A stretch of 38,698 bases of DNA from Fidelibacterota bacterium UBA7300 (lineage in GTDB: Bacteria; Fidelibacterota; Marinisomatia; Marinisomatales; UBA2128). Shown here one piece after another: positions 16,768-24,629 of the stretch (positions are counted from its first letter, which is position 1; each line of letters starts with the position of its first letter). The DNA lies in assembly GCA_002471865.1 (NCBI GenBank), contig DKQU01000009.1:1993-40690 (forward strand), given 5' to 3'. The notes beneath the pieces are model-generated. The model was not told the DNA's origin, made no database searches, and was given only the letters and a program-made list of their open reading frames with translations. The position numbers and the translations under genes were made by a program.

Positions 16768-17946
16768 CTATTCAGCACTGTATTCCAAAAGTTCTCTGTC
16801 TAGCTGGAGGAAAAACTTTCCATCCTTGATCGGTAGAATATTCACAACTTTGTGGTAATCCCGGCTCACGGAAATCTCAGAGTGGCCCAACGTCTGCTGA
16901 TCAACGGTCATGATTCCAATGCTCCCCAATTCGTTTTTTCCTTCACTGTAGCGGCTGTTTCCGGCGTACAGGAGATGGACAGAAGAGCCTGCAGTAAAGA
17001 GTTCCAGCGGGATGAGCCTAGAGGGGAACTGAATCTCTGCCAAAGGTCTGTCGCTATTTGGTTTAAGGACAATCAGTCGCCTACTGTCTGCTGCGAACAA
17101 TGTTTCATCCGCCCAAATCATTTTCCTGGGAAGAATTTTGTAGTTGAAAGATGTTAAATCTTCCAGAGACAGTAGTATGAGTCTGTGCTGCTGATTGTAT
17201 TCCTGCCCAGATACAACTGTCCCGGAAATAGCGGCGTAGCCATTGGTGGAAAGAGAAATATTCCGCAGGACAGTAAGCGGCAATTCCTTTATTTCAAAGG
17301 GGGAATCGTTCAGATTCCAAGAGAACAGTGCAACATTATCTGTTTGATCCAGAGCTGCAGATTTCATTCCTGCTATATAAACGTGGCTCGGCGAATGGTG
17401 TGCAATAGCTATAACCTTTTCATGATCTCTATCATCATTGGAGAAGAGTGAATGAAATTCAGAAAGGGTGCCATCTTCATTCAGCAAGCGCACTTCTTGA
17501 CTCTGAGGATCGGTGATCACAATACGATTCCCGCCATTAATTGGGGCAAGGGAAGGAAAGGCATGATCCCAAGGGACATCTATTTCCCCGGAAAAAATCT
17601 CCTCATCCTCACTGGACATGACTGATATGGCCATAGTTCTGGAAGAGAACTGAACCGGATGTTCGATGGTGACGACTACGAATTGCTGAGTTCTATTTGA
17701 AGTGGTGGATATAACCTTCAGTACTTGTTCATTTTTATACTTCGTGATTGTTGGCCCAAGAGAGAGTTCATCTTCTATCCAGTAGCCGACGACTTCTCCA
17801 GCATGTGAAGTCAGAAGCTGAGCCCTCTCCGGAACGTCAAGAATGGTACGATTCTGAAGAGAGACCTGCCCAGAAAGTGATGAGATCGCAAATAGTGTAG
17901 CAAAAACAAGCGATAGATACCAAGTGTGTGTGTGGGTTTTGTACAT
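16768..17946 (-). CDS. Secreted protein of unknown function, possible beta-propeller
   Basis: I do not recognise the family. The 392-residue protein (ATG at 17946; a GTG sits just before it) has a signal peptide ending near LSGQ and no YPNPFN tail. The mature part is rich in short beta-strand-like repeats of hydrophobic pairs followed by Asn/Asp/Gly turns (e.g. GNRIVITDPQ, SHVYIAGMKS, DETLFAADSRRLIVLKP, SVHLLYAGNSRY), which suggests a WD40- or YncE-like propeller. It has no obvious catalytic motif. It sits 4 bp after the GHL10 gene and about 11 bp before the M23 gene, so it likely has a linked role in wall-fragment binding or sensing; that is only context. Confidence 0.75.
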   Translation of the reverse strand: MYKTHTHTWYLSLVFATLFAISSLSGQVSLQNRTILDVPERAQLLTSHAGEVVGYWIEDELSLGPTITKYKNEQVLKVISTTSNRTQQFVVVTIEHPVQFSSRTMAISVMSSEDEEIFSGEIDVPWDHAFPSLAPINGGNRIVITDPQSQEVRLLNEDGTLSEFHSLFSNDDRDHEKVIAIAHHSPSHVYIAGMKSAALDQTDNVALFSWNLNDSPFEIKELPLTVLRNISLSTNGYAAISGTVVSGQEYNQQHRLILLSLEDLTSFNYKILPRKMIWADETLFAADSRRLIVLKPNSDRPLAEIQFPSRLIPLELFTAGSSVHLLYAGNSRYSEGKNELGSIGIMTVDQQTLGHSEISVSRDYHKVVNILPIKDGKFFLQLDRELLEYSAE

Positions 17947-17950
17947 CACT

Positions 17951-19786
17951 TCATTTTATATATATCATAGGTATAGCTTGCATGTATTCATTTACACTTA
18001 ACTTACAAATATATACACCAGATGAAACTGGAAATCCTGTTTTATGTCTTGCATTCCAAATAATGGTATGTTCACCTGGAATAAAAGGATTATCTACAAG
18101 TGATATTACGTGGCGTCCAATCAAATCGTAAATATCCAGTTGGACAACCCCCAAATCTGGAAGTGAGAAAGGAATAACTGTTGTAGAATTGAATGGATTG
18201 GGAAAGTTATAACCGAGTGAATAGGAAGCGGGCAAGGGTGTTCTGCTTGCAAATACAATATTGGATGGGTCAGATTCATTCCTGGATCGATCAGCTTGAG
18301 TAGCAATGTACAGGGCAGTAGAATCTTGGACATTTGAAAAATCTGATTGGATCGTATAGGGTTCACCACCAAAGTGAATATCAATAATTTCAGATTCATC
18401 AGAGTTTATTAATTCTTCTGTTGAGCGGTAAAGAATTGACCACCTGTTTTCATTGGAATTGGATGGTATGATCGTAAGATCATGGGTAACCGAATCGATG
18501 TAGGTTAATATAAGGCTGGGAGCTTCTGGTGTTGACCCGTAGTTGCCCGGGATATTTCTTATCTTTGTTTTCTTGCTGAAAAAGGAGTTGCCGGCGGAAT
18601 ACCAGTAATCACGATCATCCCAGGATCCATAACTGAAAAACTGAAATCCATCAACCCATGGAATGGTACGGCAAGCTTCTACAATGGGATCATGATTGTC
18701 CCAGACATTATATTCTTCGAAGATGTATGATCCGGGACCCACGGTGAATAGTAGTCCGTCATTGATACCGGGTTGAATATACTGTCCCCAACATTCTGGA
18801 CAATTACCCTCCAGCATTCCGTAAAAGCTTTCCGCACTGTACCAGTGATAATGCATAGGCATGAGTTGATCAATATATCCTTCATTGAACCATAAAGCGG
18901 CATCCTGATAGACGGAGCCGTATCCCTGCCATCCTGACCAGTTATATTTTCCCAAAGCGGCCACAGAAAGACGAACATGTGGTTTTACAACTTGAATAGA
19001 GTCGTGAAGAGTGTTAACAAACTCAGTGACTGACCCGCGCCACCATTCTTCCCATGAGAAAAAGCCGTCAGGTACTCCTGCCGAGTATGGATGCAGATAG
19101 TCATAAAGATACCTTCCGGAACGGTTATTGTTTAGTGCTTCTAACTCTTCGTCGCTAATGATGCCGTCCATCCTTTGGAGTTCTTTTTCATGACTTACTT
19201 CTCCACGCAGACTGTTGGAATGTTCATTCCAACGGATATAATCCAGATGAAGGCCGTCTATATCGTAATTATTGACAATTTCCATAGCCACATCAATAGT
19301 GTACGCTCGCACATCTTCCAAGCCCGGGGATAAGGAGCGATAAGAATCCATACTGTAACCATCCTGATCACGGCAAATCCATTCGGGGTGTTCGGCAGCT
19401 GGTGCACCTTCATAAGTACTGGAACACTGAAAAACATTAAACCACGCATGGAGTTCTAAACCTCGTTTGTGTGCTTCCTGAATTGCATACTCCAATGGAT
19501 CATACCCTGGATACTGATACCCAGCATAATATCCCCACGGTTCATAGGACGATGTGTAGTAAGCTGTCCCACCTTGACGGACTTGAAACAGCACCGCGTT
19601 CATATTAGCTTCTTTATGGTTGTCCATGATCGTTTGAACATGTGCCTTATTAATATGAGCTGGAGCATTTCGGTCTATGTGATCCCAGGTAATCACCCAT
19701 GTAGCACGGAATTCTTTATTTTGTTGAGAAAGAAGGGACGAACAGATTGTCAAGAAAAGTCCCAATCTCTTTAACATAATTATCAT
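17951..19786 (-). CDS. Secreted GHL10 (family 10-like) glycosidase with T9SS tail
   Basis: Residues ~22-420 form a GHL10-type TIM barrel: EFRATWVITWDHID near the N-terminus, NAVLFQVRQGGTAYY, GLELHAWFNVF, and YDIDGLHLDYIRWNE, whose Asp/Tyr/Arg cluster is typical of the active site. Family members such as E. coli DigH act on glycan strands of peptidoglycan stripped of peptides. A linker/FN3-like part follows (~425-520), then a FPNPFN T9SS tail ending in IPMIYIK. It is the first gene of the minus-strand wall-degradation operon, ahead of the unknown protein, M23 and LdcA genes. ATG at 19786 or 19777 could start translation. The substrate outside the cell is inferred. Confidence 0.85.
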   Translation of the reverse strand: MIIMLKRLGLFLTICSSLLSQQNKEFRATWVITWDHIDRNAPAHINKAHVQTIMDNHKEANMNAVLFQVRQGGTAYYTSSYEPWGYYAGYQYPGYDPLEYAIQEAHKRGLELHAWFNVFQCSSTYEGAPAAEHPEWICRDQDGYSMDSYRSLSPGLEDVRAYTIDVAMEIVNNYDIDGLHLDYIRWNEHSNSLRGEVSHEKELQRMDGIISDEELEALNNNRSGRYLYDYLHPYSAGVPDGFFSWEEWWRGSVTEFVNTLHDSIQVVKPHVRLSVAALGKYNWSGWQGYGSVYQDAALWFNEGYIDQLMPMHYHWYSAESFYGMLEGNCPECWGQYIQPGINDGLLFTVGPGSYIFEEYNVWDNHDPIVEACRTIPWVDGFQFFSYGSWDDRDYWYSAGNSFFSKKTKIRNIPGNYGSTPEAPSLILTYIDSVTHDLTIIPSNSNENRWSILYRSTEELINSDESEIIDIHFGGEPYTIQSDFSNVQDSTALYIATQADRSRNESDPSNIVFASRTPLPASYSLGYNFPNPFNSTTVIPFSLPDLGVVQLDIYDLIGRHVISLVDNPFIPGEHTIIWNARHKTGFPVSSGVYICKLSVNEYMQAIPMIYIK

Positions 19787-19953
19787 TTTATATCAGTATT
19801 AAATGAACAGAATTATTTAATGGTTTGCATTTAAGATAACTAAATCGGATGAAATTTAACGTTAATAGTTTTAATGAACGTGAAAATAGATTTAAATTGT
19901 ACTTAGATCAACTTTTGACAGTGCAACTTATTTTACCCATTCATTATATAAAT

Positions 19954-19987
19954 AAAAAAAGCCCCTTGGATCAAGGGGCTTTTTTTA
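19954..19987 (-). terminator. Rho-independent terminator after the FG-GAP gene
   Basis: A perfect 8-bp stem (GCCCCTTG at 19961-19968 pairing with CAAGGGGC at 19972-19979) with a 3-base loop is flanked by seven A's and seven T's. It can therefore end transcription in either direction. It stands 15 bp after the FG-GAP gene stop and separates that gene from the GHL10 operon. Confidence 0.93.
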
Positions 19988-20001
19988 TGGTTAGTTAAGA
20001 T

Positions 20002-21762
20002 TTACTTAAGCAACATCATCTGTTTGGACTTTTCAAAGTTTCCAAACTTCAGCGCATAGATATACATGCCGCTTGTAACATTCATCCCGTTTGCATCTTT
20101 GCCATTCCACAAGACAGAGTAGTTGCCTGCACGTTGATATTCCCTGTCAACAAGCTTCACAATTTCCTGCCCCAACATATTGTAAATAGTCAGAGAAATC
20201 GTATTCTGAAGAGGAAGACTGTACTCAATCCTTGTCGTGGCGTTGAATGGATTCGGGAAGTTCTGTGCCAGTTTGTAATCTTCCGGCATAATGAACGTTA
20301 TATCTCGAACGGTAACGGATCCATCATATTCAGCTAGACGAAAGACACGGTTCCCAGCTGGATCGAGTTCACCGCTTTCAAGAGTATCATTGACAGCTTG
20401 GTAAGGCAATAGAACTCCGAAATCTGCATCTCCCGGAAACCACGCTTTAGCTTTGAAACCCCAACCGGAAGTTGCATCGTCAAGAGCATAAGAGCTATGA
20501 GTCCAACTTGAAGAATCCAGTGGGTTTCCTCCAGCGGCAAGTTCAAACAAGTTAATGTCGCTCACTCCGGCTGTTCCACCATGAATAACTCCACCCATGC
20601 CCGAATTTGTAAAGCCCGCGCCGGTTGAAGTACCAAATCCGCCGCCGCCACCAAATTCGTGAATAATAGCAATCTCACTATTGCCGGTCCAATCACCAGG
20701 GCCGCCCGTTGTGTCAAGATTCGTGGCATCACCATCAGAGTCGGTGATCACAAACAAGCTTCCATCATAGTAACCGGTAACATAGACTTCGTCTTTTCCG
20801 TCGCCGTCATTATCTGCAGCAGAAGCGCCCAGAGTCCAGTCATCGGAAATCCCGAGTTTACGGTATGTTGTGTCGCCAATGGTGTAAGCATCAGGACCGG
20901 TTGCTTCAATAAAGAACATTGCCAGATTATTCCACGAGAAACAGGCTGCTTCCAAATTACCATCACCATCTGTGTCACAGATAATAATTTCCTGAGGGCT
21001 TCCACCACCCAGGGCATTTTCTCTAACGCCGTCTTTATCGACATCCCGGGGTGCCATGGAATATTCTTCCACAATGGTGGCACCAAAACCGCCAATTTCG
21101 CCGTCTACGGACAAAATGATGAACCGATCTTCAGAGTAGGGAGTTGAACCATCCTGAGTCCCATAATACGGATCCGATCCCCCATTATTTGCAAGAAGAA
21201 TCTCATCCTGTCCGTCACCATCAATGTCTCCAACGGAGAATCCTTCAACACGGGATTCACCAAGTGAATCATTCAATGCACTAAAAAAGTCAACCCGAAA
21301 AGCGGCTTCTGTACCGTACCCGTTATCTGTACCGTCCCATTCGTAAACATGCAGCCCTGCATCAGGATTAGACTCTCCTGTCCAGCGTCCAACGTGAAAG
21401 ATGATTTCACCGTTCCCATCGCCATCCAGGTCTCCGGTATGCACATCGCGGGGTGTAGAATAATCTGCGGTTATTTCGGCAGATGCCCACACGAAGGCTA
21501 ACGTATCCGTTCCGGCTTCTTCAAAGCAGAATACTTGGCCACCGTTTGAATAACTGGACACCCAAACTTCGTTGAGGCCGTCGCCATCTAGATCGGTACC
21601 TGCCAGAGATCCACGAGAAACACCAGAGGGATCTCCGCCAAACAGACTGTCACCCGTCTCAGTTATGAACGAGGGAGCAACACCAGATTGTACGAAATCT
21701 CCAGCGAAAACAAAAGATACCGTGCAAGTAATAATAAAAAGACCAGTAACTATTTTTCTCAT
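20002..21762 (-). CDS. Secreted FG-GAP/VCBS repeat protein with T9SS tail
   Basis: The 586-residue protein has a signal peptide (to ~FVFAG) and at least five FG-GAP-type calcium loops: TDLDGDGLNE, GDLDGDGNGE, GDIDGDGQDE, CDTDGDGNLE and ADNDGDGKDE. These point to an integrin-like seven-blade propeller at ~20-480. The tail (FPNPFNATTRIEY ... KQMMLLK) is a T9SS type A signal. Such propellers bind glycans, proteins or surfaces; no enzyme motif is visible. A near-perfect AAGGAGGT precedes the ATG, a TTGACT-18-TAAACT promoter lies upstream and a strong terminator follows. The gene is therefore monocistronic and probably well expressed. Confidence 0.9.
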   Translation of the reverse strand: MRKIVTGLFIITCTVSFVFAGDFVQSGVAPSFITETGDSLFGGDPSGVSRGSLAGTDLDGDGLNEVWVSSYSNGGQVFCFEEAGTDTLAFVWASAEITADYSTPRDVHTGDLDGDGNGEIIFHVGRWTGESNPDAGLHVYEWDGTDNGYGTEAAFRVDFFSALNDSLGESRVEGFSVGDIDGDGQDEILLANNGGSDPYYGTQDGSTPYSEDRFIILSVDGEIGGFGATIVEEYSMAPRDVDKDGVRENALGGGSPQEIIICDTDGDGNLEAACFSWNNLAMFFIEATGPDAYTIGDTTYRKLGISDDWTLGASAADNDGDGKDEVYVTGYYDGSLFVITDSDGDATNLDTTGGPGDWTGNSEIAIIHEFGGGGGFGTSTGAGFTNSGMGGVIHGGTAGVSDINLFELAAGGNPLDSSSWTHSSYALDDATSGWGFKAKAWFPGDADFGVLLPYQAVNDTLESGELDPAGNRVFRLAEYDGSVTVRDITFIMPEDYKLAQNFPNPFNATTRIEYSLPLQNTISLTIYNMLGQEIVKLVDREYQRAGNYSVLWNGKDANGMNVTSGMYIYALKFGNFEKSKQMMLLK

Positions 21763-21766
21763 CCTT

Positions 21767-21774
21767 ACCTCCTT
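21767..21774 (-). promoter_or_regulatory. Strong ribosome-binding site of the FG-GAP gene
   Basis: AAGGAGGT on the minus strand lies 4 bases from the ATG at 21762, slightly close but with the longest anti-SD match I see in the window. Most other genes here have weak or no such site. Confidence 0.7.
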
Positions 21775-21802
21775 TTTCTTTTTGATTTATTTTGTGTAGA
21801 TT

Positions 21803-21832
21803 AGTTTATCGATTTTTTACAGCCATAGTCAA
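21803..21832 (-). promoter_or_regulatory. Predicted promoter of the FG-GAP gene
   Basis: On the minus strand TTGACT (21827-21832) and TAAACT (21803-21808) are 18 bases apart. The predicted RNA start near 21796 gives a ~34-base leader containing the strong ribosome-binding site. Confidence 0.55.
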
Positions 21833-21867
21833 GTAAAATCCTCTAATAATTATATCTTAACTTGCTT

Positions 21868-21897
21868 TTGACTTTGTCATATCGATTGCAATAAATT
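21868..21897 (+). promoter_or_regulatory. Predicted promoter of the TonB receptor-cargo-PorV trio
   Basis: TTGACT (21868-21873) and TAAATT (21892-21897) are 18 bases apart, nearly the same architecture as the divergent FG-GAP promoter 36 bp away. RNA would start near 21904, which leaves a leader if translation starts at GTG 21940 but almost none if it starts at ATG 21907. Confidence 0.5.
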
Positions 21898-21939
21898 CAA
21901 CTTGATATGAAGGACGAAAAATTGGAAAGGAATTGTTTT

Positions 21940-24606
21940 GTGAATCTGAACCGTCAGTTTCTTATCCTTCTTTTATTAACATCTAATCTTTTTGCTGCAA
22001 GCGGCAAAGTTTCTGGTAGAATTATTAGTGCAGAAACGGGTGAACCTCTTCCTGGAGTTAATGTTATTATTGAAGAAGTATCACTAGGAGCTGCGACTGA
22101 TTTGAATGGTGAATATGTCATTTTAAATATACCCTCGGGGAGTTATACGCTTCATGTATCTTATATTGGATTTGCTAAGCATACGATTAAGGGTTTAAGC
22201 GTCTATACGGATCGGACAACTCGGCAAGATTTTTCCTTAAAACAGGAAGATATTGAGGGAGAAGAGGTTATAGTGGTAGCAGAAAGACCATTGATCCAGA
22301 AGGATCTAACAGCATCTCAAAAAACTCGAACAGCTGAGGATATTAAAGATATGCCGGTTGAAACCTTCTTGGGTGTTTTAACTACACAAGCAGGAGTAAA
22401 CCAGGGTGCAGGTGGAGAGCTTCATATAAGAGGCGGTCGATACAATGAAGTTGGGTATTACATAGATGGAATATCAGTAACTAATCCTTTTTTCACAAAT
22501 TCCCTTGCCACCAATGTAGCCAATAAAGCTATTGAGGAGATGAGAGTTGTAAGTGGTGCCTTTAATGCGGAATATGGGAATGCCATGAGTGGAATTGTTA
22601 ATCTTGAGATCAAAGAGGGAGGTCCAACATACGAAGGCAGTTTTTCCATGTATACCGGTGATTATCTCTCTAGTGATACCAAGATTTTTATGAATATTGA
22701 CGAGGTAAATTATTTATCCAATCAAGTTATTGAAGGAACGCTTAATGGTCCGGTACCTCTGCTTTCTACCGGGGGGAAATTCACTTTTAACGTAAGTGGA
22801 CGATACAGTAATAGTGACGGATATTTATATGGGAAACGGGAGCATCTGCCGGATGATTATGCAGATTTCAGGGTATCTGATTATTGGTATATTGAATTAG
22901 GTGGTGATAATAAATATGTACCTATGAATCCGTCAAACAGTTTGAATATGCTTACTAAACTAACTCTTAGAATTACCCCTAAGTTGAAAGTGTCGACACA
23001 GATGCTTCACGATCAACGCAATTGGAAATCATATAACCATGCGTACAAATACAATCCTGATGGCACTTACAATCACTTTACTGCAAATGACAATTTTTCT
23101 CTAAAGTTATCCCAAGTCTTCACAAAAACATTTTATGAAGCAAACGTGTTTTATTCTACTACGGATTTTAGCCAATATGTTTATGAAGACCCATTTGATG
23201 AAAGATATGTTTCTACAAATACTATTCAGGGAGCTCCTCCGACTACGACCTTCGTTTTCGGAGGTACACAGATGGGTCATTATTACCGGGAGTCTATATC
23301 CAAAGGAGGTAAATTTGACCTGACCAGCCAGATTACCAGTAAACATGAGATAAAAATAGGTGTTAGTGGTAGACTGGATGATCTTGAAGAAAACAATTTC
23401 ACCGTTCTCTATGATGGTTATGATTACCCAGTACCCACGGTTCTTCCTGCGAATGATTCCCCGAGCCATAACTATTATAACAAAAATGCATTTTTTGCCT
23501 CTTCCTACATTCAGGATAAAATTGAATACACTAACATGGTTGTAAATGCGGGTATCCGGTACGATTATTTTGATCCTAATGATAATTACATTGTGGATCA
23601 GTTAAATCCCGAGGGAGAAAGAGAGGAAGCCAAACCCAAATCAATGATCTCACCACGACTAGGTGTTTCATTTCCCATCACGGATCGCGGAGTTCTTCAC
23701 TTTTCCTATGGACATTTTTATCAAATGCCAACGCTGAGACGACTTTACAAAACCAGCATTTTTGGTGCTAATCTGTCACCGACGATCGGTTACAGTAATT
23801 TAAAGCCGGAAAAGACAGTAATGTATGAGTTTGGACTTCAGCAACAACTGTCTCACATTATAGCAGTTGATGTGAGCGCTTACTACAAGGACATTCGGGA
23901 TTTGCTTGCCGTTCAGTCCATAGATTATCAATCCCCAACTTACGGACCTGCTTCCTATAGCATTTATCTGAACAAAGATTATGCAACGGTGAAGGGTTTT
24001 GCTATCAGCTTAACAAAACGGTACGATCGTTTCTCTAAGACGTCTGCTTTTATTGATTATGCTTATCAGATGACCGATGGAAATGATGTTAACTCTGGAT
24101 CCTTCTACTTCAACGCATTGACAGGGGAAGAAGAGGAGAAAAGAATTGTTCCCCTTAATTGGGATCAATGGCATGTTTTTAACGCTACTATCACTATCAG
24201 TGATCCAAATAACTGGGGCATCAGTGTAATCGGTAAACTTTCAAGCGGTTGGCCTTATACGCCAGATATCCCCAATGCTAATTATGTCCCTGAATCTAAT
24301 AGCGCTCGAAAACCTTGGCAGAAAAGTGTAAATGTCAGAGTGTATAAAACCGTGAATGTGGGGAAAATGAATGTGGTTATATTTACCAAAATTTTTAATC
24401 TTTTTGATACGAGAAATGAAAGATACGTTTATGATGATACTGGTAGATCTGGTTATACTTTTATAAATCGAACCAATCAGGAAACAGAAGCATTTATAGA
24501 ACATTATGGCGAGCCCGGTGTTCATACCTGGGAAGAATATCAAGTTAGACCTCATTACTATAGTACTCCCCGATCAGTACAGATGGGGCTTTCACTGGAT
24601 TTTTAA
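21940..24606 (+). CDS. TonB-dependent outer-membrane receptor with carboxypeptidase-regulatory-like domain (SusC-like)
   Basis: GTG at 21940 is preferred because AAGGAA sits 7 bases upstream and it gives a compact signal peptide (NLNRQFLILLLLTSNLFAAS); ATG at 21907 is the alternative (899 residues). After the signal comes a carboxypeptidase-regulatory-like domain (GKVSGRIISAETGEPLPGVNV ... YIGF), a plug domain (ELHIRGGRYNEVGYYIDGISV, EYGNAMSGIVN) and a 22-strand-type barrel ending in an aromatic Phe (MGLSLDF). It should import a ligand by TonB energy. Next to it is a T9SS-tailed cargo gene (24 bp on) rather than a SusD gene. The substrate is unknown; neighbouring glucanases and wall hydrolases suggest oligosaccharides or muropeptides. 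Confidence 0.93.
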   Translation: MNLNRQFLILLLLTSNLFAASGKVSGRIISAETGEPLPGVNVIIEEVSLGAATDLNGEYVILNIPSGSYTLHVSYIGFAKHTIKGLSVYTDRTTRQDFSLKQEDIEGEEVIVVAERPLIQKDLTASQKTRTAEDIKDMPVETFLGVLTTQAGVNQGAGGELHIRGGRYNEVGYYIDGISVTNPFFTNSLATNVANKAIEEMRVVSGAFNAEYGNAMSGIVNLEIKEGGPTYEGSFSMYTGDYLSSDTKIFMNIDEVNYLSNQVIEGTLNGPVPLLSTGGKFTFNVSGRYSNSDGYLYGKREHLPDDYADFRVSDYWYIELGGDNKYVPMNPSNSLNMLTKLTLRITPKLKVSTQMLHDQRNWKSYNHAYKYNPDGTYNHFTANDNFSLKLSQVFTKTFYEANVFYSTTDFSQYVYEDPFDERYVSTNTIQGAPPTTTFVFGGTQMGHYYRESISKGGKFDLTSQITSKHEIKIGVSGRLDDLEENNFTVLYDGYDYPVPTVLPANDSPSHNYYNKNAFFASSYIQDKIEYTNMVVNAGIRYDYFDPNDNYIVDQLNPEGEREEAKPKSMISPRLGVSFPITDRGVLHFSYGHFYQMPTLRRLYKTSIFGANLSPTIGYSNLKPEKTVMYEFGLQQQLSHIIAVDVSAYYKDIRDLLAVQSIDYQSPTYGPASYSIYLNKDYATVKGFAISLTKRYDRFSKTSAFIDYAYQMTDGNDVNSGSFYFNALTGEEEEKRIVPLNWDQWHVFNATITISDPNNWGISVIGKLSSGWPYTPDIPNANYVPESNSARKPWQKSVNVRVYKTVNVGKMNVVIFTKIFNLFDTRNERYVYDDTGRSGYTFINRTNQETEAFIEHYGEPGVHTWEEYQVRPHYYSTPRSVQMGLSLDF

Positions 24607-24629
24607 TGTTAATCAGGAGTTGTTTGTAA

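Noticed and set aside
20659..21147. 162-codon plus-strand open frame
   Set aside because: It is antisense to the FG-GAP gene; the repeated Asp/Gly-rich codons keep the opposite strand open. It has no signal or family resemblance.
23107..23469. 120-codon minus-strand open frame
   Set aside because: It lies inside the TonB receptor barrel on the other strand with low-complexity hydrophobic translation.
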